A DNA stretch of 64,000 bases, taken from NCBI GenBank assembly GCA_028023455.1, contig JAQFVV010000275.1, forward strand, positions 744,001-808,000, written 5' to 3'. The notes under the pieces are model-generated. The model was given only the letters and a program-made list of their open reading frames with translations. It was not told where the DNA came from and did not search any database. Positions 1-12,484 of this stretch are shown one piece after another. Positions within the stretch are counted from its first letter, which is position 1, and the number at the start of each line of letters is the position of its first letter. The DNA is from Epiperipatus broadwayi (Eukaryota; Onychophora; Udeonychophora; Euonychophora; Peripatidae). A program made the translations under genes and the position numbers.

Positions 1-1030
1 GGGTCGGTTAAACTTCAACTAAATCAATAAAATATCCGCTCACTTGTTTTTTCAGTAATCCAAATTTTATAAAGGTACAGTTACTACTTTTCTGCAGATT
101 TTCAGTGGTAGTCGAGCTTTCATAAAATATCTATATTTTGCAGAGGGTTTCTTTTTAAATTTAAAGGTCATTGACCGTATTTATATGGTATCGTGCCTCA
201 GGTGATCTATTTGGCATCTCAGCATATATTACAGTGCTTCTTTTTGCCAAGTTTGCTTAGGCTAACATACCTACATATGGATCTTCTGAAAATAAAATAA
301 AATATTCTGGATCTCATGTCTATCTTAGACACTTCAATATACGTAACTGGACATAAGCAACAAAACTCCGATTCTGAATCCGGGTCACATGTCTAGCAAA
401 CAGATTCCATTTTTCTCTCTAACCCAGTTTAGAGATGGAGAGCTATTTAGTCTTGTGTTAACCTCTTGGCAACTGTTATGTCTCGAGCCTCACAGCCCAC
501 AATATGCTATCGCCTTTGTGCGTGGTCTTGTATATTTATATTTATTTGGAAATTTTTCTCAAAATAGCATCAAAATGTTTCAATTATAGCTGGAAATTCC
601 TGCTGGGGTCACTTTCTCATTTTATTTAATCATCAGTAGAGCTGTGATTTAAACCTGCCCAAAGTGTTTAGTTGAGTTTGACCACCTATTTATTTCTATG
701 TTCCCCATCCATAGAGTTAATGAATCATGTCTCTCTCTTGACTTTTTATGTAACACTTCCATTGGCTAGAAATATTTTTAAAGAAGAAATTATAATGTAA
801 AATTTGTCTGTCCTTATCGTTACAAACAATGGATCTTTCATATATGTCTATACGGTTGCAGTGAAAATAGCCTGCAACACCATTAATAAAGCGTTGTATA
901 AATTCGACTAATGTAAATAAAAAAAGTTTCTGTTATCTTTCATTCACTATAAATAAAACCACTTAGTATTGTTTTCTTTTGTGACATATGTATGTACATC
1001 TGATCTTTATATATGTTAAAATTTCTTTTT
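1..1030. other. AT-rich DNA, no gene recognised
   Basis: No coding region, RNA gene or repeat could be assigned here. The only open frame is 66 codons at 389-589 and has no recognisable domain. The base composition is slightly less AT-rich than most of the window between 360 and 540, but I see no family similarity. Confidence 0.5.
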
Positions 1031-1320
1031 GTGGTCTCTTCTCTCCCTGACCACCAGGCATACATTAAGATTAAATTCTAGTGAGGTTTGGGGAGTAAGT
1101 CGCTTAGTAGCAACCTAGAAGAGTAGGTGAGGTTCAACCCCCCTCTATCTGCATCTCTAGGTTAGGTTAAAGCAACTCTACTTTTCTTACCATTACACTA
1201 CACATATATGCTATAAGTGCTCAGAGAGTGATGGGTCATGTGAAAGTCTGTGCTCATATACCCTATATATTACATATATAGACACAGGTATATAATAAGC
1301 CTGTGTTCCAGTTAATCACA
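1031..1320 (-). repeat. Interspersed repeat R3, copy 1
   Basis: Read on the minus strand, this segment matches 40,095-40,310 and 42,056-42,521. The shared parts are a 5-6 bp stem (ACAGG/CCTGT) around an 11-nt TA-rich loop, then a TATATAGGGTATATGAGCACAG-like stretch, then a CACATGACCCA-like stretch. In copy 1 the block continues to a GTGGTC/GACCAC hairpin at its far end (1,031-1,054). The repeat is moderately GC-rich compared with its surroundings and has no open frame. It is probably a short non-autonomous element. The family is unknown to me. Confidence 0.6.
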
Positions 1321-1644
1321 TTTTTGTAATTTTCTTAAATAGTAATATTTTTGTTTTTTTTTTAAATATTTTTTTTTTGAACCTTCACATGGCCCTCCTA
1401 TTAACAATATATATGTAAATTCGTTAAAAGCAGTCTACACTTTATACTAATAACAATCAGCAACTTTAATCTGTTATCAAGGAAACTCCCCTCATTTAAC
1501 AATAAAGATGGAAAGCCACCTTTTTATGTTCTAATAAGTGGAGATTGCCATTATAACAAATTGAGATTATTATTGGTTTGTCCAAATATTGACTACTTTC
1601 TGTGAGTTTACTTTTATAAACCTATCTAGTCTTAAACATTATTA

Positions 1645-1647
<3 letters not shown>

Positions 1648-1688
<41 letters not shown>
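1648..1688. repeat. (TA)n microsatellite
   Basis: About 20 uninterrupted TA units directly visible in the sequence. Confidence 0.97.
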
Positions 1689-1692
<4 letters not shown>

Positions 1693-2521
1693 GTGGATAT
1701 GGCAAATTATGTAATAAATGAATTCCATTTTTAAATGAAGCTAAATCTACAACTATGGTGTTTCAAAGTGCATCAAGCAATCAGAGCAGTTGTGCAGGCT
1801 AAAAAACAAATAGTAAATTGCCAGGTCCCCACTCCTAATTGATAGACATGATTGTATGTTTCATAACTGTCCAAGTGACATTGATCATTTAGATAAAAAG
1901 TTTGGCATCAATAAGTTCTAACTTATCTGGAAATTGAAATATGCCAAGATCATCAAATAGTTTTATTTTAGTTGCTGAGTTAGTGCATGGCTCCAAAATT
2001 TTGGTATTGATTAGCATACTTTAGTTCTATCTTTAATAATTTGATGTGGAATATAACCATTAACAGGTAACTCTTTATATATGTTGGTCTAAAAAAGATA
2101 CTGTATTAGATTATTTGTATAACTCAGTAAGTTTTATTTTTTTCTTATCTGTTTGTAATTCAATAAAAAAAAAAGCAAGATCCACTATACAGGAAAGATT
2201 AAACAATTGTAACTATTTACAGCTTAGTACTGCTTTTGATCAGCCTGGTCTATTTATAGCAGAAAGACAGATAAGTGAAAGAATTAACATTTGGATTAAT
2301 AAACATGCAAATTTGAAAATTTACATATTTCATTTGCAAAATAGTTCAATGTATGAAACTTATTTATTACATGGGTATTGTTTGTGATAAGCCATGCCTC
2401 TTTATATTATCTCTTTTGATAATTATTCTCAGCTCAAACCACATTAAATGCAAAGGGATTGAAATTGTGACTTGAGTTGATCTAATGCTCTAAATATCTT
2501 CTGAACATCCTAATACTTTCC

Positions 2522-2525
<4 letters not shown>

Positions 2526-2600
<75 letters not shown>
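2526..2600. repeat. (TA)n microsatellite
   Basis: About 37 uninterrupted TA units, the longest pure dinucleotide tract in the window. Confidence 0.97.
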
Positions 2601-2604
<4 letters not shown>

Positions 2605-2859
2605 CAAAATATAATAACAAATTCCTAAATAAAACCAAAATTTTTAACTTATAAAATTAGATTAAATCATAATATTCTAAGAGAAATACGACTAATAAAA
2701 ATCTTTATATAACATTTTAAAAATTGTAGTAAATTTTATATATATAATATAATATATTAAACTGGATCTTTTCATGTCTACTGGTCATACAGGTTTTATT
2801 AACATATATAGCTGCATATATATTTATTTTTGCTTATATATATATTTATATATTGTAAT

Positions 2860-3300
2860 GGTCTGGATGATGATGTTGCAAGAAAGGGTTGCATCTACTT
2901 ACAGTCAGACCCAGGGCCTTTGAGTAGGATGCTGGGGACAATGCAATGAAGTACATAACCTATTATTGTGCCCTCTTTCAATAGATCAACTCAATACTCA
3001 TTTATTAAATTCAGATACAATTTGAGTCAGTTCACCTACATCTTACCCCCTCTTTTGGTTCTGTTATGTCACAGTATTCAAACTCAGGGAGAATTTTCTT
3101 GTGACTCTATTAACAGGGATGTACTTACACAGACTGATAATTAGACTACCTTATAAAGGTTATTATTAGAAAATTGTATTAACCTAAGATCCCTCTAATA
3201 TAAACATAAAAGAGTGATGTGTGTGTATCCATATGTATAAGACATTGGCTTTATGGGTGATTGCAACGATCGATTTAATAAACCAATAAGACTATATCAA
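2860..3300. other. Less AT-rich block, possible old repeat
   Basis: This segment stands out from its neighbours by a higher G+C content and mixed sequence. It begins TGTAATGGTCTGG and contains CAGTCAGACCCAGGGC. It has no long open frame and no second copy in the window. It could be an old LTR or SINE fragment, but nothing in it proves that. Confidence 0.25.
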
Positions 3301-4029
3301 TTCAACAGATTTTATAACATTTATTTTGCAAAGAAAAAATGATAACAGTAAAAATTTAAATAGATTCAAGAGTTTAAACTATATTTACAATTATAGAAAA
3401 TAATAAAAAAAGTAAGTATGTACATATCATTTAAATGTCAATAATAAATGTCTATGATATCAAAAATTTAATAATCTACAGTTACCAAACCCATGCCTCA
3501 ATGATAAATATCTATGTTAATGACATCATTATATATAAGGCAATAATAAAAAAAGAAAATTTAATAATATAATTTTAGTGAATTTGACTCTAACTGGCTA
3601 AATTATATTTACATTTGATTTATACATATTAGTTACAATCTGATTCCATTTGTATGAAGACCTTATCCCTTAGTAAGTCATATGTAACTCCTACTATGAT
3701 AGAAAAGTAGATTTATTCAGAGGGTTATTCGTTCATACTGAAAAATATCTAAAGTAACAACAGTTAGTTAAACAAACAAACAACATATAACTTTGTTCTG
3801 TCAAAGGGTGTGTAATTAATATTCTACAAATAAAATTCTTACCTCCAGTCCCAAATAATGATAACAAATGAAAGTCAAATACTACGAGAGGAGAATAAAC
3901 CTAAATTTTATTAAAAAAATATTCAACTAAACTAAACCTTCTCTCCCTGCTCTCCTTGTTGTGCTCTCTTAAAATAGACTTTTAAAATGTTGAAGTGGGG
4001 TGTTTTATATTCCTGAGTAATAAGAATAA

Positions 4030-4030
<1 letters not shown>

Positions 4031-4115
<85 letters not shown>

Positions 4116-4130
4116 CAACAACAACAACAA
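4031..4130. repeat. (AAT)n-(AAC)n compound microsatellite
   Basis: About 27 AAT units run into six AAC units. Reading frames across it produce meaningless poly-Tyr or poly-Ile 'proteins' on the minus strand, so those frames are not annotated as genes. Confidence 0.97.
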
Positions 4131-4279
4131 TGCATACATAGGTGTTTAAAAATAAAAAAATTATAACATATAATAAACATAATTTTGTTAAATCAATTAA
4201 ATTAGATTTGTGAGTCATTAGAGTCCTTCATAGATCACAGTTCATACATTTTAAACAATTTTTTTCATGCAGATATAGA

Positions 4280-4490
4280 TCACTCATCACTGCTCCTGAA
4301 TAGCTTATTCCAGATAACTCTGCATTGGCTGTCTGTTTTCTCCCGATTTATGCATAGACATTCCATGCTGATGAAAAATAGTCTATTAGGTATTTTGAAG
4401 TAGACAATACAGATATTTAGACTTTCATAGTTAGTAGATCAATGATCCCATCAATGACAATCAACTGTTTTAGCCAGACCACATTATATT
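4280..4490 (+). repeat. Interspersed repeat R2, partial diverged copy
   Basis: The stretch around 4,430-4,490 (AGTAGATCAATGATCC, ATCAACTGTTTTAGCC, CATTAT) aligns with 9,375-9,430 and 21,115-21,175, which read AGTAGACAAAGCATTGATG followed by ATCAGCTGTTTTAATG. It is strongly diverged and lacks most of the R2 body seen in the two other copies. Confidence 0.4.
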
Positions 4491-5289
4491 AATTCAATAT
4501 ATAAAACTTTTAAATTAATTGCAGTTTGTAGTTAAAGAAAGAAAACTTTATATGCAGTAAAAATCAAATTTTTTGCTCATTTGTTAGGTTGGCCATATAT
4601 ATATATATAATTTTTTTATGAATTCACAATTGATTAGATGTTTTATTTTCATTTCTCTCCTTTTCTTTCAGAAGTTTAAAATAATTTTCTAGGAATTCAT
4701 CCTATTGTTGAAATTGACTTTCGTATTCTATTTATGTTAAAAGTTATTATAATTTCTGCTAATCTCATGCTAAAATTACATTTATAAAATTAATATATTT
4801 GAACAAAAGTGTCCATTTTATATGGTGTTCAAAATCTCTTGTTTCAATGAAGTTAGCTTTCTATAGTAAAAGTATAATTTTAAAAAAGGAGGGATTGGAA
4901 TCACATTTTCTTTTTATAGTCAGTGTCATTTTCATTTCTTTGTATATGAAATCTTTCATTTCTTTTTTACTGCTATATGTGTCTATTGTTATGTAGATAT
5001 TATCATGATAATTAATTCAAAAAATTATGTAACACATTATTATTTCTTTCCTATACTAGGTTGCTTGACAAAGTACTTGACCCTTGATCATTGCCATGGT
5101 TAAATTATTCTACTTTGCATCATTGTTTTATTCACATTTATGATGTACAACACATTTAGCACAAATTAAGTGTTGTTATATATATATTTGTAGTGATTCT
5201 TTTAATGTTTAATCTTACTCATTTTAACAATTGGGATTTTCTTCACTTCGGGTTAGATGTGACTTATATATATTGAACTATGTTCGAAT

Positions 5290-6860
5290 ATGTGCATTCG
5301 AAATACCGGTCTCTTAGGCAGAGAAGAACATACTCGGAGAGTATGTATGCCCAAACGATAGCTATAAAGTATATAACTAGCATTACATTTCCAGGACATA
5401 GCTTCTTCTCGGCTGTTGAGTTCAACACCAAGTTCAAAGCGCTTTTTTTTGTTTGTGTATAAACACGGGCGCCAGCTATCTATTCAAGGATGAATAAATA
5501 ATGCACTTTGAGCAATGGCCACTAGCTCAACGCCTAAATCCATGACTAGCTCAGCTGTTTGTAATCACTAATAGATTATTCATAATTAGTGGTTAAAAGA
5601 CTTGATAAAGAATTGTAAAAGGAATTTATAAAAAGAATTGTAAAAGAATTGATAAAAAGAATTGACCGACAAATAAAGTTTAATTTTAAAGATAATTTAT
5701 TAACTAACATTTATTTACTAAATTTAAACATTTTATAATTCTATTAAACACACGCATATTTTAAATTAACATTCTAAATAGTTTAAATATTCTTGAATAT
5801 TTTCATAACAGAACACTGGGAATTTGTCTACTTTGACTAATAATATTGATATAAGGATCACGCACATATTAACTCATGCACACACATAATAATGATAATA
5901 AAGGACTACATAGCATTTGAAATTTAATCACACACATCAATAGTTCATTTATGTATGATATCGAGTTCATATAATTAGACTCTTGGAGGATTCTCATGAA
6001 TTAATGAAATGCAATGGCTATTACAGTATAAACGAAAATAAGCAAATGTTTTACCTAGGATTTTGAACATAGATTTAGCACGTTGTTTTCTTCTTGTTTG
6101 TTGTTTCTTCCAGTATGAATGGTTCCAGTATGAATGCTTCCAGCCAGCTGAGACATTTCCTTGATGAGTTTCCTTATTATTCATGATTATTACTATTGGA
6201 GACAATTAGATACTGACGGAAATTTTCTAAGTTGTTACATTGACATTATTTCATGGGCAGATCTTGCTGTTTTCATCGGACTTTTTAGGCTGTGGAAAGG
6301 TGTGAATTCCCAAAATCTTCTCAGCACTGCATTTTGTTTCTAGGTATAATTAACTCAACTGATTCAATTAATTTGTGAACTGCACTCATTCAATTAATTT
6401 GTGAACTGACCCCTGTCTGATAAAAAAGTCTATTTATATCTGCAATGTGTTGTCGAAATACTTCTGGTGATAATCATTTGATAAACATGTTGTTTTATTT
6501 TATTAATAACCATTGCTGTGTTTTTAATGATAATCTTCTTTTATTTTGCATACATTTTTATTTATTTACAAATCGCACATATATATGCACATATATTTTT
6601 AATACAATTTACTATTTAGTTTTAACATTATTTTTTTCTTTAATTAAACTTGAATGAAAAGAGATTTGTATGTTTTAACTTTTTAAATTATATTTTTATG
6701 AATACTAATAAAAACTCTTTACTTCCTTTTATAACCCTTAGTTTCATTTCTCAAACCAAGACTCCCCCTCCCCCCTTTTGATTAATTAATTGTAGCTTTT
6801 TTATTTCAAAAACTAACGCTAGAAAACTATTTAATTCTTATCTTTTTTCTAAAACAAACT
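5290..6860 (+). repeat. Interspersed repeat R1, copy 1
   Basis: A repeat of about 1.6 kb that recurs at 17,600-19,070 and 45,010-46,560. Shared landmarks in order are a GCAGAG(A/G) block followed by a short inverted repeat, CATTTCCAGGAC, a GGCGCCAGCTA block, ATTGACCGACAAATA followed by AGATAATTTATTA, a GAGTTCAT...GACTC...GGAGG block, a block ending in CACTGCAT, GTGAACTGC/CTGAACTGC, CTGTCTGATAAAAAA and a C-rich CTCCCCC tract before AATTAATTAAT. It contains no protein-like frame. It could be a solo LTR or a non-autonomous element. I do not recognise the family. At 5,600-5,660 it also has short AAAGAATTG repeats. Confidence 0.65.
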
Positions 6861-6889
6861 GCAATAAACTCTTCAACGTTTAATTTTAT

Positions 6890-9230
6890 GTTTTCTTTTA
6901 TGAACGATTATTTTAATAATATAATTTTAGATAAAATTATATGTGCCTATATCAATATAGGTACAATATATATATATGCATATCTTGACTCAAATTTGAT
7001 AAGCAGTAAATTAGAACATATATTTCATATTCTGGCAAAAGTTATTTGTCTAATCAGACATAAATCTTGAATGGACATAACCTAACATTACAGATAGCTA
7101 ATGGCTGATGTGGGTACAGTTATAATTCACCCTCACAATATTTAGAATAACCAAATTGCAGCCTCATACATATAAATTAATGAAATACTTGGAAGAAATC
7201 ACTATCTTTCCTGATTATCCAGAAACCTAATTATTATAATATAGTATAAGTCCTATTTTTGCATGGTTTAATATAAAACTTTTAAATCTACAACAGTTTT
7301 TGTTTCTTTTTGTCAGATGCTACTATTATTGATTTATTTTATTAACATGCCATTATTAGTTATTTATTTCACTAATATGCTTTTTCAGTATTAGTTAAAT
7401 AATTTATTCACTATTTTTTTACATTTGGTGCATCTCCTCAAGCAATATATCACTGTCTGCACTCAGATAGGTAGGCATATAATTATATGTGCTAATACAT
7501 ATTCTTATAATAAAAGAAAGAAGTATGGAGATTGTTTAATGCTATATTTTAAAACAAACATTTAATAACAACAACAAAAAATAACATGATACTTTTTATA
7601 GCCTATTCATTTTTTCACACCCATTTCAAAGACTATAAACATCTATCAAAGAAAATTAATGTTATAAATTGGTAATAATAAAACATATGAATACTAAAAA
7701 ATTATTAAAATACACTGCATGAAGTAATAAAGTTTTCACATGAAGTCTGGGTCAACTTTTGATAAGTCTAACCTGCTTAAATGTGTTCTAAGAAGACAGC
7801 TGCTTGCTTCAAACAGTTCTGGACAGAAGGGATCACTGCAGATCAACAAATTATCTGAATTATTTCTATCTCAATGATGACCATAAATCATCCTTTCCTA
7901 AACCAAGCTTACCAAAAGAAAGCTTCAAGAATTGGTATATGTATGCTGATGTATCTATATGCAAAAAACACAGACAAACATATATACAAAAGTGAATTGT
8001 TTTAAAATAATTCATTTAAAAGACATTTTTAAATTTCTAATATCTAATTTAAAGACATTATAATTAGTTAAATGCAACCCATGATAGTGTTATTTATAAT
8101 AAGGAAATTTTAAATAATTTCTTTGGTATAAAATGATATTTGAATCTATAGTTTAAAATAAAACAAGTAATAATTTGCTTGAGTCAAATGTCTAAAAGAA
8201 AGAATCACTCCAAAGATGATTTGATATCTATATTTTTACATAAATTGTTTTTAGTAATTCCTTTAAAAAATGACATTAAAAATATAACATAAAATGCAAA
8301 TAATATTACTTGAATTATAATTAAGATTCACAAATAATTCATTGACCATCCAATTTTAGGCTATGAAAGAAAGAGACATTTTAAATTTAAAGAACTTTTA
8401 TTAACAATCAAAAAAGTTGATATATATTTTAAAAAGAAAACTAATCAATAAAGATTAGAACTTACTACCAAATAAAAAATGAAGTTTATGTATTTTTAAC
8501 AAAGAATAATTGTGAAAATAATTTTTAATAATTGTATTGCATCAAATTAAAATATGTCAATGCTTGTCAAATAGGATATTTATGTAAAATTCAATCATTT
8601 TTTAAAATGTCAATTGAAATAGATTCATTGTACATAGCACAGATTATATATGTGTGTTGTAAATGAATCCATTAAAAAGTATTGAATACCATAATGTAAC
8701 AAATTGGATTTTGTTTTTATATTAATACACACCTATAGAAAAATTATAATAATTTATTTTATTTTTAGATAACTTAAAATTCTTATAATTATTTTATAAC
8801 AAGTCAAATATATTCAAAAATTACATGCACACACATGTACATGTGTGTTTATATGTTAATGAATATCATATAGACACATAAATTTTAATCATTTTTTATC
8901 TTGTTTTAAATAAACATATTATATTAAGCCACATATCTGTGTGCTATCTTGTTTTAAATAAACTTATTAGAACATATATGTAAATCAATGCAATAATTTG
9001 TATTTTGAATATTAATCATGTAAACCACTATGTATTTTTTTATTATTATTGTGTGTTAATCAAAATCAGAAGGCTTCTAATTATAAAACCATATTCTAGA
9101 GACCTTAATATCATTTTTTTTATTAATAAGCTTGTATTTCAATTGTTAAAAATTATATTGCATCATCCCTTGGTCACTATGAGCATATGTCTTCTCAGCT
9201 AGATTCGTATAATGGCTAAATATATTAAAT
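6890..9230. other. Gene-free AT-rich segment within duplicated block
   Basis: No gene or recognised element. Several short stretches match 19,090-20,890 in the same order. Examples are 7,930-7,975 with 19,965-20,005 (both contain TATCTATATGCA followed by AAA), 8,560-8,610 with 20,500-20,550, and 9,045-9,075 with 20,705-20,735 (TTAATCA then AATCAGAA). This is the evidence that the two regions are diverged copies of each other. Confidence 0.45.
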
Positions 9231-9900
9231 GGGAATGTATATTAGCACTTATGGGCATCCAGATGATGGTTGATATTTCCTGAAATGGTGCTAAGCTTAT
9301 ATTCTTTAAAGCCCTGTACTGCATTTTATTTTAGTTTTAGAAATGTTTATAGTCATTCAATACATTAATGGTACTAAGTAGACAAAGCATTGATGATGAT
9401 CAGCTGTTTTAATGTCCCAGCATTATGTTTTTATTTTTATGTATTTCTTATGGATGAACACTTAAGTTGGTGCATCCAAATTATATTTAAATAATTGCCG
9501 AGTCTACAGGAGACACATTTCAAATCCAGAAACAAGATGGACTCTTGATTTATTTTATTGTTGATCATTCATGATGATGAATGTTTTCTTTTGAGTATTA
9601 CTCATACCTTTATTTACTTATTGATAATGCTGGTTGATGTATGGTTAATTATGTTTTTAGTTACTCTAAGAAGTTAGCTGCTTATCTCTCAGAGATCTTA
9701 TTGATCTCATACTCTCCTTAATATAAAAAATTTCATATATATATATATATATATATATGATTGTTAAACATTTTTGTAATTATAATATCTTTATTTTAAT
9801 ATTAACTTACTGTAATATTATTTGAAATATCTTAAACTTGGGAGTGATGATTTGCCATCATCCCAGGTATGATGATTCCTTTCCACATCTCATACAATAT
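9230..9900 (+). repeat. Interspersed repeat R2, copy 1
   Basis: Matches 20,890-21,530 over about 650 bp with many small differences. Landmarks are CATCCAGATGAT/CATTCAGATGAT, CTTTAAAG(C/T)C, TTAATGGTACTAA(G/A)TAG, GCATTGATGATGATCAGC, TTTCAAATCCAG and TTCATGAT near GATTATT/GATCATT. There is no open frame. It lies at the same relative place in both halves of the duplicated block. Confidence 0.65.
9737..9760. repeat. (TA)n microsatellite
   Basis: About 11 TA units visible directly. Confidence 0.9.
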
Positions 9901-10041
9901 ATTTATAATCAATATTAACCCAAATTCACAACTCAATCATATTAGCCAAGAAATTAAACTTTAGAGCACTGCCAATGATTTGACTGCTACAAGCATACTT
10001 CTCAAGTATAAAGAACTACAAAATAATAATTTATTTAAACT

Positions 10042-10147
10042 AAGCATTACTCATAATTCCACTTACTTCCCATACACCCTTAATATTAAATTTTTTTAAA
10101 ATAAATTAAGGGTGTATGGAAAATAAGTGGAATTGTGTTTAATGCTT
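10042..10147. repeat. Short foldback element
   Basis: The left arm starting AAGCATTACTCATAATTCC is the near-perfect reverse complement of the right arm ending GGAATTGTGTTTAATGCTT. Each arm is about 43 bp and the loop about 18 nt. It may be a small MITE or part of the SINE-like segment that follows on the minus strand. Confidence 0.75.
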
Positions 10148-10159
10148 AAATATGTTATT

Positions 10160-10262
10160 TCTTTCATATGTCAAAGCATCGGCTGGGAAGGGAACCCATG
10201 ACAACTGTCTGTAAGCAACTGCTTGCCTGCAAGGCAGCTGCACTGACTTCTTGGCTATCAAA
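10160..10262 (-). repeat. tRNA-derived SINE-like fragment
   Basis: Read on the minus strand, GATAGCCAAGAAGTCAGTG resembles a degenerate tRNA 5' half with box A, then GCTGCCTTGCAGGCAAGC resembles an anticodon arm, and about 40 nt later TGGGTTCCCTTCCCAGCC resembles a T arm with box B. This order and spacing fit a tRNA-derived SINE head. It is too diverged to be a functional tRNA. The foldback at 10,042-10,147 follows it on the same strand and might belong to its body. Confidence 0.5.
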
Positions 10263-10666
10263 TTTATTGACTAGTTTAGCTTTATGCTTTTAATGTTTAT
10301 ATATATAACCCCTGCTAGAAATACAATCAAATAGACATACTTTGTAAGATTGATTTACGTATTAGCAGATATGGAAATTATATAAAGATGATATATATTT
10401 TTTGCATATATGCATCTTATATATGTGTCATCTATTTGTGTGGGAATGCAATGTAATTTTTGTTTTATCTTTCAATTTCTTTATCATTTTCATAATTTAT
10501 TATTTTCATTATAATGATTTTTTAAAATATGAGAACAAAAGTTACATCAATTTTTCATTCCATTGTCAATTACTGAAAATACATATTTATACATGTGTTA
10601 GTGGGTCATCTGATGTATTGAAAAGAATTCAAAGTACTTCCAAATTATGATTATTAGTAACTTAGT

Positions 10667-12480
10667 ATATGAGAAAAATATTTATATATTGGATTATTTC
10701 CATCATCTATTAACTTTATGTAAATTTTCCAATTACATTCAACTGTTACACACAAGTTAGTACATGCACAGCATTTTGATTTGTATTATTCTCTTTTCAG
10801 ACATTGCTAGCCTAAAAAGTGACAGTACTAGCATAAAAAATTGAATTTTAAGATAATATTCATACCAACTGAATCATTATGGCAGAGAGAATAGTCAGTA
10901 GAAATGAGGTTTCTCCTGATTTCTGTGCTTTCTTTTTAAGAGCAAAGTTGATTAGTGATTTTCATACATTATGTATAGTCACACTAGATTGATTTATGGG
11001 GTTATCTGCCATAGCCATGTGAACAGTTTGGATTTTCTTTTTTATACTCTTTTCTCTCTATTAAATATTTTTTGTATTTTCACAATTGAACATATAGTCA
11101 TTGGTACATACATGGTTTTCTACTTTAGTCATATCTGTTTACTCTCTTCTAATCATCAGTTTGTGCTCTGGAAAACTATTCTGATATTATATTGATTGCA
11201 GATTTTTTTGTTTGCTATTTTTGAAATGTATGGATACCCTTCAGTACCAATAATTGACTTTACTTTTGATAGTTCATTTTGTTATCTATTTAAAGATTTT
11301 TTAATAACAGCTGATGGATAACCATTTTTTATAAGAGTTTGTTCTATATAAATATTTTGTTTTTCAAAATCACTGTTATCTTAACTAACTTCTTTGACTC
11401 TGTTACATGGTGACAGTATAACTTCATGTTTTGTGTTTTTAGTTGATTGGATGTATATGCTAAATAATTTCCTGTATGTTTGAGTTTCTAATAAACTATA
11501 GTTTTAATTTTATCATGAGAATGTCTTGTTATAAGAACAACTAAGAATGCCAGTTTTTACTCTTGTTCTGATTCTATTGTAAATTTAATTATAGAGGATA
11601 TGCTGCTGATGTGTTTGTGGCAAATCAACAAATGTATCATCAACATAGCAAAGTCAAACATTAGGTAAATATGGAGTACTCTTTATGGTTGTGATTTCAA
11701 GTTCTTCCACATGAATATTGATAATCAGGGGTAGCAATGGTCAATTCACAGCAATCCCTTGATTTTCTTGGAAGAATTCTGTGTTGTATTAAAAGTAGGT
11801 TGTTGTTATCCAGAATGTTAATAGTTCCATTTTACTATTAATAGGAAAAATTGTTCTGGTTTATAAGTTACTGATACCACTTACTTTTTTTTACAATAGA
11901 CAATGTTTCTTCATATAGTAGATTTGTGAATAAACTTGCCACATAAAAGCTAACTAATATGTCAGTTCTCTCAATTTTCATGTTCTTGATTAGTTCTATA
12001 AAGTGTTTAAAATATCTGATAAAGGACTGGGTCTTAATACCAAAGAGCTAAAAACATTGAAAAGAAATCTTTACAAAGTTTGGCAAAGAAGATTTTCTAG
12101 GAACCAACAATAGGTTTAATGGAACATGTTCCTTATGAATTTTAGATAATGTAAGCTGTTTATCTCCACTTAATCTTTTTGTTATAAGAGATGCTGTTTC
12201 TTCACATGTTACATTTGTGAATAAACTTTCTACATTAAAGCCTATAAGTATGCCAGTTTTTTGAATTTTCATGTGTCTAGCATTCTTGACAGAGAACTAG
12301 ATGTTGTATGCCAAAAAATAAGAATTTTGAAAAGAAATCTTCAGATTTTGGCAAGGTGAATTTTTAAAACTGATATTAGGTCTTAATTGAACATGGCTTG
12401 TATTACCTAAAATCTATAAGGATAATGTTCCAATAAGACATATTCTTAGTTTTAGTAATTCACCAAGATTTGTGTAGATT
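10667..12480 (-). pseudogene. Penelope-like element fragment (locus A, minus arm)
   Basis: Minus-strand remnant of a PLE reverse transcriptase plus endonuclease. It enters at the RT, where a 74-codon frame at 12,048-12,272 contains FNVESLFTNVTCEETASL, the fingers/palm block that begins (F/Y)D(V)xSLFTNVP in this family. Further on, 11,636-11,647 encodes the catalytic YVDD, followed by TF. The 3' part at 10,900-11,210 is antisense to the same C-terminal endonuclease region that is readable at 25,001-25,252. Many frameshifts and stops break it. The FTNV-coding segment occurs twice (about 12,180-12,250 and 11,900-11,975), so about 280 bp is tandemly duplicated. It points head-to-head at the plus-strand fragment that starts near 12,485. 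Confidence 0.8.
10800..10905 (-). repeat. tRNA-like module at PLE 3' end (locus A minus)
   Basis: On the minus strand, GATTCAGTTGGTATGAATATTATCTTAAAATTCAAT matches in two halves the module at 13,818-13,915 and 25,243-25,350. The box A part is present. The box B part seen in the other copies is deleted here. It is followed by the shared tail with CTAGTACTGTCAC and GGC(T/C)AGC. Confidence 0.55.
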
Positions 12481-12484
12481 TTTT

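Noticed and set aside
3932-4218. Minus-strand frames rich in Tyr, Ile or Val
   Set aside because: They are translations of the (AAT)n-(AAC)n microsatellite.
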